From Nigrospora sphaerica (taxonomy: Eukaryota; Ascomycota; Sordariomycetes; Amphisphaeriales; Apiosporaceae), in the NCBI GenBank assembly GCA_018287875.1, contig JAGVVL010000017.1, positions 2,914,001 through 2,978,000 of the forward strand: DNA of 64,000 nucleotides, read 5' to 3'. The notes under the pieces are model-generated. The model worked only from the letters and a program-made list of their open reading frames with translations. It was not told the origin of the DNA and searched no databases. Shown piece after piece: positions 1 to 11,757 of the stretch. Made by a program: the position numbers and the translations under genes. Position 1 is the first letter of the stretch, and each line of letters begins with the position of its first letter.

Positions 1-3000
1 CAGGGCCAGCCGTTGTGTCGTGGGTTTCGGGGGGGCCCTTCCTATGTGCGCGCGTGCGTGCGTATGCATGTGTGGCCCTGCTTTGCTGAAAGGGCGGAAA
101 GGGGGAGAGAGAAAAACGAATGGGTTAGCCGATGACGCCTGATGCTGCTAATTGACTCGAGGTTGCAGGTGGTTCGCTCCCTCGGGGGAGTACAAGACAC
201 GCAACCGTCGGGGTACCGGTGCCCGCGTTAATCGGCGGAACGACCCCTATTCGCCAGGTACAGACTACCCGCCCAGCACCGCCCGCGCGCCGGATTTGAG
301 GGACCACGCCGCTTGGCCACGAGCTGCTGTTTGCGCTGGCCCGGGTGGGACGAGAGATTGAGGATGAGACACATCGTAAAGAAGCAATAACATGGACGGG
401 CGTCCCGGCAGCGCCGTGTGCTGCGTGTGCCGATCGCCCAATATATGTACGGGTCGGGTATGCATGGCCCAGAGGCGCTCGAACCGGGAGGCTGGGTGAG
501 CCTTGATACCAACAAGCACCCGCCATCCACACCGTACTCACCGGCCTTTTCCTTGTCTTGCCTCCTCACGCGGCCGTTCGTCTCTCTTGCGCGTCCCCGC
601 CAGGCAAACCCTCGCTCCCTGGCCTGCCAGCGAGCGGACCGACCGGGGTCAGAACGCCTGTTTCCTAGAGGCTCCCTGCTGGCCGGCCAGCCTTGCCCCC
701 GGAGGGGAGGGGGGCTTCCTGCTACGAAACCGGGTTTGGCCACGGTGGAAACTGTAGGCGCGCATTAAGCTTGGTGGGCGGATACAGGTAGCCCAGGAAA
801 GAGTTCAGCGCACGTCAGCCAGGCAGGTTGCTTTTGGCCGGCTCTTGGGCAGCATCGGTTGCGGGCGTGCGGGAAAAGAATCGGATGCCAATGCTGGGGA
901 AGCGGGCAGCAGCAGCAAAGACCGGCGCTAGCCATGACCTAATGGGTAGCGAGGCCGTCCGCTTGATGCCGTGATGACCTCGCACAGCGTTCGGGTGTCA
1001 GCTGTATGCGAACGAGACATTTCAACCCCTACTTGCGGGAAGAGCGCGTTACACACCGCCCCCCGGCCCCCCGGGGAGAGCGCGTTTGCAGGCGCCGTGA
1101 CGCCACGCGTCTGGTGGGCGACCGACCGTGGAGAAACAAGCACGCTGCACCGCCCGCTGCGCTGCATTGTGCGGTTGAAGATGTCTCGTCTGGCTTTGGG
1201 TTTGATTAGTGAAAAGCATGGATGAGTGATAAGGAGATCGTGGTACTCGGCCTCGAACTGGCCTGGGATCCATAGAGCTCTTCCCCATGGGTCTACCAGA
1301 TCCTCGTACAGAATTGGAATGCACCACCGTACAAGCGCTCCAGGAACTACGCAGGTACTTGAGTAGGTACAGGCCCGTGAGGGAAAAAGAGGTACTTAAC
1401 CTACGGGGCATCTCTGGGCCTCCCTGTGATGGGTGTCCACACGATATGTACAGGTAAACCCGTTCCTATAATTCCAGGTACGATATTTTCTCCACGGCCC
1501 GGTGTGCTGGGAACAGCTTTTCTTATCATAAGAAGTGAGCATTTACTTTTCATCCCAGGCGCACGAACAGGCCGACGGCTCGTCCATCACCATCCGTTGT
1601 GAACTGCAGAACCCTTCCCACGGGAGGCGGCTCAGGGCCGGGTTGGAGCTGACACGAATCACGGGCCGCCTTGCGCGCACATCACGAAGGGGCTGATGAC
1701 TGATGGGCTAGCTCGGGTTGGTCGCGCTGCAAAGATACCAACATCGCGTGCACACGGTCCGGTGGTTGGACGGCGCGTCGGACGGCGACTTCCGCGGGCC
1801 GTCCTGGCATGCGGATTGGCCATGGACGACGGCGCGGATGCTTGACCAAACGGGACGGTCGACCCAAGCGCTTTTTTCCCCCAGCCCTAGAACCGCAGTA
1901 GCTCACAACGACCAGCAAAGTTGTAAGAGCAGTAGGGATGGGCAACGCCCGGCCGGCAGTGCCGGTTTGAATCATGCCCCAGCTCGGCGCCCTGGCCACG
2001 GCTGGAGAGGCGGGCGTCGAGCCTCGCAAAAGTACTTGTAGAGGCGTATACTCCGTAGCGCCAGCACCGAGAGCCACCCGCCCGTCCAGCTCGGGGCCTC
2101 ACCTCTCTGTCGGTCCCAGCAGCCGTGGTATGCGGATTTCGTGCGGACGGACAGGCATTCGGCTGCCTGTCTGCTCGCCTGCCCGCAGATCCTGGTCTCC
2201 ACGTGCCATGGGCACTCCTCCTCCTCTGCGCTGGTGCTCCTTTCCCGTGCCCCCGAAGCGATCCACCTGGACGCCGACCCTTGGCGCATCGTGTACACAA
2301 CGCCACGCCGCTGTCGAGGTCTGCGGCTACGCCTGGCCAGCATGCGAGTCGTTGAGATTGCCTACTTACAGGCATTCCACTGCAATCATGGCCTTTTGCT
2401 TTGCGCGGGTCACGGGGCTCGGGACTGACAGGGTATACGCGCATTTGGCCACGGAGGGGAAGCGGCGTCCAGATCCGGTGACCGAACGCTGCGACCGAAT
2501 GCGGCGAGCCGGTTGTCCCGGATCCCATATCGTGACCCGTTCAGTGGATGCGAGTGCGGAGGAGGCGCGTGTGCGTCAGCCAAAAAGCCAAGCTGCCCAC
2601 TCAGCTGAAGGATTCTCAGCCTTGGCCGTACCCAGAGCAGCGGGGTGCTCACGGCGAACACAGCGAACCATGGTGAAGTGGTGAACAGCCGTAAGCCAAC
2701 CCAGCTTGGCGGCGGAAATTGCATCGCCGACCAGGGAGGCAGTCAACCGAACGCGCGAAGGGGGCGGCCACGCAATGACGATGCGGCACGGGAGAAGGGA
2801 GGGGGGCGGAGGGGCGGAGGGGCGGTTCCATCCCACCACTTTCAACTCGCACCCTCGCGCGTCCGCATTGCGGAGACGCATAGCATCGCCCAAGCTTCAC
2901 GACCCGCGAAGGCGCCCTCGGCGTCTCACCCGGATGACAGGATGAAGCCGACTGGATGCAGGGCGTGCGCAGGCATAGGGCGGGCGGGCGAGCTCAATGC

Positions 3001-4858
3001 TCGGCGTTGGTGGCGGCAGGTAAGGGATCAGGAGCTCCACCCGAGCCGCCGCCGGAGCCGCCGCAGGATCCCTCCATCGCGGATCCATCCATTTTCTGGA
3101 ACGGAAGGAAGCAAGCAGTTTTTCGAGGGGCCCCATCCATGGAGACTGGCTCCTGGCTCGCGGGAAGAGCGCTGGCCGCACACGGCCAGCACCTCCCTCA
3201 TATGGAGAGGCAATGGGACACGCGCCAGAAGATCGGACCACAAGTACCGAGTACAACACGGCCACACCCTGTGAGCCAGTGCATCCATCCATTGTCCAGA
3301 TTGTCACCAAGGCTGGAGGCCTTTCCGCCTGTCAGGATTCCCCACAACCTCGCGCGAGGCTTGGCGGCGTCGCACCCGCCTTCTGGAACAATTCTCTTCT
3401 TTCTGCGCGCAGGCTCGCAAGACCTGAATCTAGAACGCGCAGGGCTTTTGCTTGGACGGGCATGCAGGTCCGCGCCACATTGCCCCCTCCAGGGCTCTCT
3501 GCCGTCCGAAAGTGGACGCTGGATGCATGCATGTGCTTCCCCTTCCCCCCCCCCCCCCCCCCCCCCCGGCCCCAGGGTCCACGGTACCGGCATCGGTCGG
3601 TGGGCAACCTGCCGCATCATCATCAAACTCGGACCCAGGGCGTCCCAGACGCGCATAGGAAACCCGGCTAGAGAGAGCGGGGGAAGGAGAGAGAGAGATA
3701 AAGAGTGTACGCGCTGCCGCAGTCGGTGTCCCCGTGCAGGGCTGCAGGCATTGAGGGCAGCCAAGGTGGGAACACGGGAAGGCCTGTGCCCGAAACCGAC
3801 CCATTCCTGGACGACCCTGACGGCCATGTGCTGAGCATGAGCCTGTTCGTCAACACCAGACACGCGCGCCCCGTGTAAAGATAGAAGCAGTGGAGGGACG
3901 TCGTCACGCCCCCGGCTTCCCGTATTGGCCCCCCCCCCCCCGGGGCCGAACGGTGGCGAAGGCGGCCAAACCATCCGCTAGAACAACCCGAACAGGGAGA
4001 CACGGCCAAATACCCTACTTTTACCTACGCTACACAGCCCGCCAACCCAGAATAACCTGTACGAGAACTGTGCGAGGCCTGTCTCATCTCCCGCGACGGG
4101 CCAGGGTCGCCACCCAACATACACGGGCGCGCGCAACAACAAGTTTCGTCATGTACTTACATAGCTCTTATTACTTGACATCACGGCCCATTGCTTTATC
4201 CCGAGCCATCCATCTCCACTATAGAGCATCTCGACCCGTCCCCATCGTTCGACGCGCGCCCCCCTTTATCATTCTCTTTACGAGGGCGCCTTTGCTTTCC
4301 AGACGCGGCGGAGCGGCCATCTCTGCCTTCTCGCGTTCTGTGCCGGGACTAGTAGATTCGGCAGTACACTATCAATTTACTAGACTGACTCCCCCCCAAA
4401 CATCGTAAGGCGGGTTTCGTCGCTGTGAGAGTGTGGGCGAGCACGCGCGCATGTGCCATTCTCGTCTAGCTGTTCCGTTCTGTTCCCGTCGGCTCTTGCC
4501 AGCCTCCCGAATAAACGCCCCTTTCCCCCCTCCAGAATCCAGCCCGGCGACCCTGCGACGCGTTTCCCCCCCCCCTTCAACCCAGAATCAGGACACGCAT
4601 ACCCATCGAGCGGGCGCAGCCGGCTCGGAACGGCCCCGAGAGCCGAGAGGACAGCATCACGACCCGCCCCCCGGCATCGACGCCAGGCTACGAGGACTGC
4701 TACTTCCACGACCACGAGGATAGGCCTCGAAAACATTCCTCATCGCGGCGCCAATCACCGTTCCCTCGAGTATCTCATCATTCCGCCGGCCGCGGCCCTT
4801 TCAACTTTTCTTTTTTTTTATTCTCGGCGGGGAGGGGAAAGTCGACCAAGAAGCGACG
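1..4858. other. Intergenic region without a recognised gene
   Basis: Both strands contain many overlapping open frames, but none shows a recognisable domain, a consistent GC-rich third position or a believable exon-intron pattern. The frames around 2.0-4.4 kb overlap one another in several phases, as expected of GC-rich noncoding DNA. Visible structure is limited to two long C homopolymers (3545-3567 and 3929-3941), a few short GGTACTTGAGTAGGTAC-type motifs (1353-1370) and pyrimidine-rich DNA just before the gene at 4859. The left part may hold the untranslated end of a gene outside the window. Confidence 0.5.
3545..3567. repeat. Poly-C homopolymer, 23 bases
   Basis: An uninterrupted run of 23 C. 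A second run of 13 C lies at 3929-3941. Seven more G or C runs of 11-17 bases occur in this window, all outside recognised coding exons. Their exact lengths should not be trusted, because such runs are error-prone in sequencing. Confidence 0.9.
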
Positions 4859-5407
4859 ATGGTGCTCCGGCCCCTCGGGCGGCGTCTACGACGGACGCTG
4901 GGCCGGCGCGCGCCGGGGTTGTGCGCGGCGGCGCGGCGGCGGCGGCAGCGGGTGCACGTGCGGGCGTTCCGGCGGAGCGCGGTTGATGTCGGGGAGGGGG
5001 CGGCGGCGGCGGTCGTGGTGACGACGGTGCAGGGGCTGCCGGCGCGGCCGGAGCCGGCGGCGGTGCTGCGGGCGCTCAAGAAGGCGCTCGGCTGCGGCGG
5101 CTCGCTCGTGCAGGACCCCCGGCGCGGCCAGGTCCTCTACCTCCAGGGCGACCAGCGCGCGCGCGCGCGCGCCTACCTCGTCGACGAGGACCGCGCCGCT
5201 GCCGCCGCCGCCGGCGCCTGCGGCCGCCCCCTCGACCCCCGCGCCGTCGTCGTCCACAAGGGCTGCGAGCCGCAGCGCCTCTGCCCCCAGTGCGGCTACG
5301 GCGAGCCCCGCAAGGCCTCCCGCTGGAAGCTCTGGACCAAGTGCCAGTCCTGCGGCCACCGGCAGTGGTTCGGCCAGGGAAGGCGGGAGGAGGAAACCGC
5401 GTGGTAG
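4859..5407 (+). CDS. eIF1/SUI1-like protein with C-terminal zinc ribbon
   Basis: Single exon of 182 residues. Residues about 47-95 match the eIF1/SUI1 core in order: TTVQGLP, then a helix reading VLRALKKALGCGG, then the hallmark LQGDQR. In eIF1 this core binds the 40S subunit and governs start-codon stringency. Three things differ from ordinary eIF1. The N-terminus is arginine-rich with almost no acidic residues, so a mitochondrial presequence is possible. The strand before TTVQG carries an insertion. After the domain the protein continues into a Cys4 motif, CPQCG about 17 residues before CQSCG, which looks like a zinc ribbon, and ends in EEETAW. Third codon positions are almost all G or C through the tail, so the tail is genuinely coding. 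The start ATG follows a pyrimidine-rich tract. The SUI1 assignment is firm. Function and location are inference. It could act in mitochondrial or specialised initiation, or be a divergent paralogue of unknown role. Confidence 0.75.
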   Translation: MVLRPLGRRLRRTLGRRAPGLCAAARRRRQRVHVRAFRRSAVDVGEGAAAAVVVTTVQGLPARPEPAAVLRALKKALGCGGSLVQDPRRGQVLYLQGDQRARARAYLVDEDRAAAAAAGACGRPLDPRAVVVHKGCEPQRLCPQCGYGEPRKASRWKLWTKCQSCGHRQWFGQGRREEETAW

Positions 5408-6060
5408 AAAGGAGCGCGGCGAAAGGGGGGCCCGAGAGCATCCGCGGCAGCGAGGCCCCTGTCGGAGCCGCATTTTCTAGAAGGACACGGTTAGGGAGCG
5501 ACGGGGCGGCGGCCGACGGACCCCCGTTCGTTCGGGGGTCGGTTCTTAGGGTACACGGCCGGTCCGGGCAACGGCGTTTCTCACGGCGGTGTGGTCGGTG
5601 GTGGCCAGTATCAGCCACCACATGGCGTTATTTTGCGGGCTTGGGCCGCTGGAGGCTTCTTTTTGATTTGGGATGAATAATGACGATAGAGGGGCCGGCG
5701 CACCACCGCTGGTCACAAGCAGGGACGGGATCGGGCGGCTTCTTTCGCTTCGGCATGTTAGCTGGTTGGCACCAATAGTCTGCTCTAGAGCACCTACATT
5801 TTCGGGCGTGATATGGATATTGTTTCTCGGTCTGGCTCCTTCGTCTTCCCACATCGGATGATTCTCCCCCCCTCTCCCCATCGCCGGGGCCCGCGACGGG
5901 GGCGGTGACGAAGCCCGGCGGTTCTGGTGAGGTAGTCAGTACGTAAGTATACTACCGTCGTCTGTGGCGATGTGCAATTAAGAAAAGGAAGGCCCCGGAC
6001 GGAAAAGCCATCCGCAGGAAACCCCTCGACCAATACCCTCTCGGCCATTCATCCCATCCC

Positions 6061-6106
6061 CTATCAAGCGAGCACTATCTGGCCGCCCCCCGATAGCCGT
6101 CTATCG
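6061..6106. promoter_or_regulatory. Cluster of four GATA (HGATAR) elements
   Basis: Four matches to HGATAR lie in 46 bases: CTATCA (6061-6066) and CTATCT (6075-6080) on the minus strand, CGATAG (6091-6096) on the plus strand and CTATCG (6101-6106) on the minus strand. Chance would give roughly one such motif per 340 bases. AreA/NIT2 GATA factors bind such groups upstream of nitrate-assimilation genes. The next gene downstream is nitrite reductase, about 1.1 kb away. Confidence 0.5.
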
Positions 6107-6193
6107 TTGCTGGTATCGTGCGATGTGAGGGTGGGATGAGTAACGGCGCAAGCCAATCAGTTGCCGCGGGCGCACCGCTCCACTGCGCCGCAG

Positions 6194-6209
6194 TTATCTT
6201 TCTCCGCGG
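6194..6209. promoter_or_regulatory. Adjacent AreA-type and NirA-type sites
   Basis: TTATCT (AGATAA on the minus strand, a canonical GATA element) at 6195-6200 is followed after one base by CTCCGCGG at 6202-6209, which matches the Aspergillus NirA consensus CTCCGHGG exactly. GATA factors and the pathway-specific zinc-cluster activator act together on nitrate and nitrite reductase genes in ascomycetes. Use here is inferred from sequence match and position about 1 kb before the nitrite reductase start. Confidence 0.5.
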
Positions 6210-7184
6210 CACCTGTCGCAGCGGCTTTTGCGCCTTGGGGCCTCGGGCCCCTCCTCCATTGGATTGGCTCTAGGAGGGGAAGGGGGCCGTCGTTATCGTC
6301 CGAGGAATCGAAACACCACTTTGCGAGAGGAAGCTTTTTTCCCTCGGCCGCCCGCGGTGCTGATACACGTACCAATACGTACGGCGTACACGGTGCTACA
6401 TCGACACCGGGCGTGCATTGTCGTCTCCAGGGGTCCCTCTCGTACGCGGAGAAACAAAGTTCGCTTCTGCAGGCAAAGAAGGGTGAGGCGAGAAGCAGAC
6501 ACAACAGGATCGCACGCGCCCTTCTCGCCCACCGCATAGCCAGCATGCCGCCGCACCACGGTTCTTCCTATCTTGGAAGGGGACGCAGGGGGGCCTTTTC
6601 CGCGCGAGCCAGACGGGCCACGAAAACCTCACTCTCTCGTTCGCCTGCGGTCCGCCAGCCAATGGGCTCATCCCGAATCCGTCTGTAATCAGGTACCGAC
6701 CGGCATTCCCTTCGCGTAACTCGCACCCGACGCCCGATCTACGCTCGGTCCTGGAGTATCACGGAGATGCATCATTCTCCTGTGTCCATCTCGCTGCCGG
6801 GGGGGCGTTTTGTCGAACAGCCAGGCCACTCGCTCACCACCCCTCCTTCCTCTTCGTGGCGTGCATTAGATAAACTGCCGTCGGGGCGCCTCCCTCCCCT
6901 GAACCCAGATGCCTCATGTTTTTTTCTCTCTTCCTTCTGCAGTGATACCCATTCCCGCCTTTGTTCCCCTCTTGCTTCGTGCTCGTTCTTCGTCTAATCG
7001 CCCGGAGCCCCCCAAGCCACGGGTTTACACGGTCCATCAGCCTACCTAGTTTATATCGCGTCCACCACTCCTACTTGTACCCGACTGCAGACGAATCCCT
7101 GGCCGTCCTCCGGAGCTTGGGTTGTTTGGTGACGCACCCCAGCGGCGTTTGGCCTCGCCCCTTATTGTCCTGCCACTCGACATC

Positions 7185-10100
7185 ATGATGTCGGGGCCCA
7201 GGAAAAAGGTGGTGGTTGTCGGCCTGGGTATGGTCGGCATCGCCTTTATGTAAGCCAGCCCGCCTCTTCGCCTCGCGTGGCGGCGACGACGCGGACCGAC
7301 ACACCCGCTCCGTAGGCCCGCTTCCGCTCTTGCTGATGGGTGCCCGCAGAGAAAAACTCCTGAAACTGGACGCGCGGAGTCGCGAGTACGAAATCGTCGT
7401 CATCGGCGAGGAGCCCTACCTGGCCTACAACCGGGTCGGCCTCACCGGCTTCTTCAGTAACCGCAAGGTCGAAAACCTGTACCTGAACCCGCAGGACTGG
7501 GTAGGTCCCCCCCCTCTCTTGCTCCCTCCCGGTGGGCCTGTGGGCACGGCGGGCCGTCCTCCTCCCCCTTTACACCCCCTGTTGACCGGCGAGGCAGTAT
7601 ACATCCTACGCGCCGGACAACCAGCTCGGCTGTCACGTCAACACGCTGGTGACGGACATCGATGGCGACGACAAGAGGGTGACGTGTGCCAACGGGGAGG
7701 TGGTACCGTACGACATCCTGGTGCTGGCGACGGGTTCCGACGCCGTGCTGCCGCGGCACACGCCCGGCCACGACGCCGCCGGCGTCTTCGTCTACCGCAC
7801 CGTCGACGACCTGCAGAGGCTCATCGCGTACGGCGAGGCGCACCGGGGCGGCGTCGGCGCCGTCGTGGGCGGCGGCCTGCTGGGCCTCGAGGCGGCCAAG
7901 GCCATGCTGGACCTGGGCTGCTTCTCGCGCGTGAAGCTGATCGAGCGCAACGAGTGGGTGCTCAGCCGGCAGCTGGACGCCGAGGCGGGCGCGCTCGTGG
8001 TCGAGGAGGTGGCACGGCTCGGCGTCGACGTGCTGCTGAGCAAGCGCGTGGGCCGGATCCGCGTCGACGGGGCGGCGGGCGGCGACGGCGCCGTGACGGG
8101 CGTCGTCTTCGAGGACGGCGCCGAGATGGACTGCGCGGCCGTCTGCTTCGCCATCGGCGTGCGGCCGCGCGACGCGCTTGCCCGGCGCGCCGGCCTCCGC
8201 TGCGCCGACCGCGGCGGCGGCGTCGTCGTCGGCGACGACCTGCGCACGAGCCGGCCCGACATCTACGCCATCGGCGAGTGCGCGAGCTGGCGCGGCCAGA
8301 CCTTCGGCCTCATCGCCCCCGGCGTCGAGATGGCCGACGTCCTCGCCTTCAACCTCACCCAGGCCAAGCTCCACCACCCGCGCGCCTTCAAGCGGCCCGA
8401 CCTGAGCACCAAGCTCAAGCTCCTCGGCGTCGAGGTGGCCAGTTTCGGCGACTTCTTCGCCGACCGCGACGGGCCCGCCCACCTGCCGGCGGCGGCGGCC
8501 CGGCGGCGCAAGGAGAGGGAGGCGGAGCCGGGGGCCGAGAAGCCGGACGAGCCGGGCCGGGCGCCGGCGCCGGCGGTCAAGGCGCTCACGTACAAGGACC
8601 CCTTCCAACACGTGTACAAGAAGTACCTCTTCACCGAGGACGGCAAGTACCTGCTGGGCGGTATGATGATCGGCGACACGAGCGACTACGTCAAGCTGGT
8701 GCCGCTGGTCAAGAACCAAAAGGCGCTCGAGGTGCCGCCGTCGCAGCTGATACTGGGGGCGCGGCGCGAGGGCGAGGAGGAGGGCGACGACCTCGACGAC
8801 GACACGCAGATCTGCTCGTGCCACAACGTCACCAAGGGCGACGTCGTCGGCCGGGTCCGCGACGGCACGTGCAAGTCGCTCGGCGACGTCAAGGCGTGCA
8901 CCAAGGCGGGCACGGGCTGCGGCGGGTGCATGCCGCTCGTCACCACCATCTTCAACCGCACGATGAAGGCGCTCGGCAACGAGGTGAGCAACTACGTGTG
9001 CGCGCACTTCAACTACTCGCGCGCCGACCTGTACCACATCGTGCTGGCCAAGCGGCTCACGGCCTTTGCCGACGTGATGCGCGAGGCCGGCAACGAGGCC
9101 GGCTCCGACGGCTGCGAGGCCTGCAAGCCCGTCGTCGCCTCGCTCTTCGCCTCGCTCTGGAACCGGCACGTCCTGGACCGGCCGGTGCACGGCCTGCAGG
9201 AGACCAACGACCGGTACCTCGGCAACATCCAGCGCGACGGCACCTTCTCGGTGGTGCCGCGCGTGTCGGGGGGCGAGATCACGCCCGACAAGCTCGTGGC
9301 CCTCGGCGCCGTGGCGCGGCAGTACGGCCTCTACACCAAGATCACGGGCGGACAGCGCATCGACCTCTTCGGCGCGCGCAAGGCCGACCTGCCGGCCATC
9401 TGGCGGCAGCTCGGCGCCGCCGGCATGGAGAGCGGGCACGCGTACGCCAAGTCGCTGCGGACCGTCAAGAGCTGCGTCGGCAGCACGTGGTGCCGCTTCG
9501 GCGTCGGCGACAGCGTCGGCCTCGCCGTGCGGCTCGAGGAGCGCTACAAGAGCATCCGCGCGCCGCACAAGATCAAGGGCGGCGTGAGCGGCTGCGTGCG
9601 CGAGTGCGCCGAGGCCCAGAGCAAGGACTTCGGCCTCGTCGCCACCGACAAGGGCTTCAACCTCTACGTCTGCGGCAACGGCGGCGCCAAGCCGCGCCAT
9701 GCCGACCTGCTGGCCAAGGACGTGCCGCCCGCCGACGTCGTGCCCATCCTCGACCGCTTCCTCATGTTCTACATCCGCACCGCCGACAAGCTGCAGCGGA
9801 CGGCCCGCTGGCTCGAGCAGCTGCCCGGCGGCCTGCGCTACCTGCAGGAGGTGGTGCTCGAGGACAAGCTGGGCATCAACGCCTCGCTCGAGGCCCAGAT
9901 GCAGGACCTCGTCGACTCCTTCTTCGACGAGTGGGCCGAGGCCGTCGCCACCCCGGCCCTCGAGGCCCGCTTCCGCCAGTTCGCCAACACGGACGCCGCC
10001 GCCGAGACGGTCGAGATCGAGCGCGAGCGCGACCAGCCGCGGCCCGTCGACTGGCCCAAGGCCCCCGCCGGCGACGACTTCGCCGGCCTGCGCGCCCGCT

Positions 10101-10741
10101 GGTCCAGCACCGCCTGGGAGCCCGTGCTCGAGGCCGCCTACTTCGCCGGCGCCGACGAGGCCCCCAACGGCATCAGCGCCACCATCCGCCGCGGCGACAC
10201 CCAGCTGGCCCTCTTCCGCGTGCGCGGCCGCTACTACTGCACGCAGCAGATGTGCCCGCACAAGCGCGCCTTTGCCCTGTCCGACGGGCTCATCGGCGAG
10301 CCCCTGCCGGCCGACGCCCGCGAGCGCAAAGACGCGGCCGCGACCCCCGGCACCGCCGGCCCTTCCTCGTCCCCCTACGTCTCGTGCCCCTTCCACAAGC
10401 GCAACTACGACCTCACGACGGGCGGCTGCCGCAACGACGACGCCCTGTCGATCGCCACCTTTGACGTCGAGGAGCGCCCCGGCGACGCCATGGTCTACGT
10501 CCGCCTGCCGCCCGTGGCCGAGCTCGACGCCGCCCTCGGCACCGCGCGCTGGCGCGTCACCAAGGCCGACACGGCCGCCGACCCCGCCCCCTTCGCCGCC
10601 CTCGACAAGAAGATCGCCTTCAAGGGCCTACGCGCCAAGAAGCCCGGCGTCCGCCCCTTCGCCGACGTCCCCACCATGCGCCGCCCCGTCGAGCTCCTCG
10701 CCGGCGCCCCCGGCGGCTGCGGCGGCGCCCCGGACTGGTGA
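7185..10741 (+). CDS. niiA: Assimilatory NAD(P)H nitrite reductase
   Basis: Reduces nitrite to ammonium in nitrate assimilation (nit-6 in Neurospora, niiA in Aspergillus). Exons 7185-7249, 7350-7500 and 7598-10741 give 1119 residues. Introns are GTAAGC...CAG (100 nt, branch GCTGAT) and GTAGGT...CAG (97 nt). Order of domains: FAD/NAD(P) oxidoreductase beginning [10 protein letters not shown], with a second nucleotide-binding fold [12 protein letters not shown]; a BFD-type [2Fe-2S] domain with CSC near 478 and CGGC near 513; a ferredoxin-like nitrite/sulfite reductase domain; the siroheme/4Fe-4S cysteines C-x5-C (698, 704) and C-x3-C (738, 742); and a C-terminal Rieske domain with CPH (958-960) and CPFH (1002-1005). 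All cofactor ligands are present. ATGATG allows start at either codon. GC at third positions is extreme. The long overlapping frames on both strands here are shadows of this gene. Confidence 0.96.
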
Positions 10742-11757
10742 TCCCCCCATCTCGAGAGACGGGGCCGCCGGGGCCGGGGAGGTAGAAGGGCGAGGGGGTG
10801 GACGGAAATCGTCTCGTGTATTGTACCAGTCGGTGATGACGCATGTTCCCTGGCGCCCATGCTATGTATAGCTTGGTAAACGGATAGATCAAGCAGATCA
10901 GCGAGAAACAAAAAAAGTGGGGGAGTCTTGTACCAACACCGGCATTTTTTATATTCACGTCATCCCAATCAAGGCCCGGGATGGCGAAATAGAAGCATGC
11001 GTTATAAGGAGCAATGAAATGAAAAACACCTCCACGATGCTGCAAAGAAAAACCATGATTTGTTGTCCTTCCTGTTCCGATACAAACGCGCTGCCCTGTA
11101 CGGCTGAGGAAAAGCCTCTAGGTAAGTACTTAATGGGCTGTTCGCACTACCATCCCGGAACAGGTGGAGGGGTCATCGCTGAAGACTTCGGGACAAGGTT
11201 CCGTAGTGAGCGAGTCCGCCCCCATAATATCAAGTCACGATTCCTCCCATCTCTCTGGCACGATTTAGCCGACAGGGCAATACCTAGCCAGATGACGAGC
11301 CTCTTCATAACATCCGGTCATCTCCTGCCTGGGCCACAAATCCATAGCTGGGGTACATCGGCCTAGTATGGCCGGCCTCGGATCCATCTATCACACTACT
11401 CCATGGCGTAAAACAGCAACTATGGTCTTATGCAGACAATCAATTCTTTTCCTGTCACTACTCGACGACCCGAGTCTCTCGTCTTTCGTGACAGCACGGA
11501 CTAAAGAGGTATATCTAATAAGCACCTCGCGTGGCCTCTAATGAACCAAACCCGTTGATCAGTCCATTATATTTTACACGGCATCAGAGGTGCAGGGGGC
11601 GAAAGAGTAATTGTGGGCGTGTATCGACCAGCACGGTGATTGAGGGCAAGAAAGAACGAGGGGGCTTGACATTCCACGGATCCGTTGCACCCATGCCCAT
11701 CACTGGCACCCGCTAGAGGATCGACGGCATTGCTTTTGGGAGCTCGGGATCTGCCGC
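10742..11757. other. Convergent 3' intergenic region
   Basis: Lies between the stop codons of nitrite reductase (plus) and beta-tubulin (minus), so it should hold two 3' untranslated regions and terminators. It is more AT-rich than its neighbours. A CTAGGTAAGTACTTAA motif sits at 11118-11133. No gene is seen. Confidence 0.6.

Larger units (their letters stand above)
5408..7184. other. Intergenic region, probable nitrite reductase promoter
   Basis: No convincing gene is present. The short frames overlap and lack protein signatures. The stretch carries a cluster of GATA-factor elements and a NirA-type element (given separately), then becomes pyrimidine-rich towards the nitrite reductase start at 7185. 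This arrangement fits a nitrogen-regulated promoter with a long upstream region. Confidence 0.55.

Noticed and set aside
2956..3834. 292-codon plus-strand frame spanning the poly-C tract
   Set aside because: Its proline run is simply the homopolymer. No coding bias or homology was visible, and overlapping frames are equally long.
7454..10396. 980-codon open frame antisense to nitrite reductase, and a 1082-codon frame on the same strand
   Set aside because: Both are shadows created by near-total G/C at third positions. Only the nitrite reductase frame has domain motifs and cofactor cysteines.
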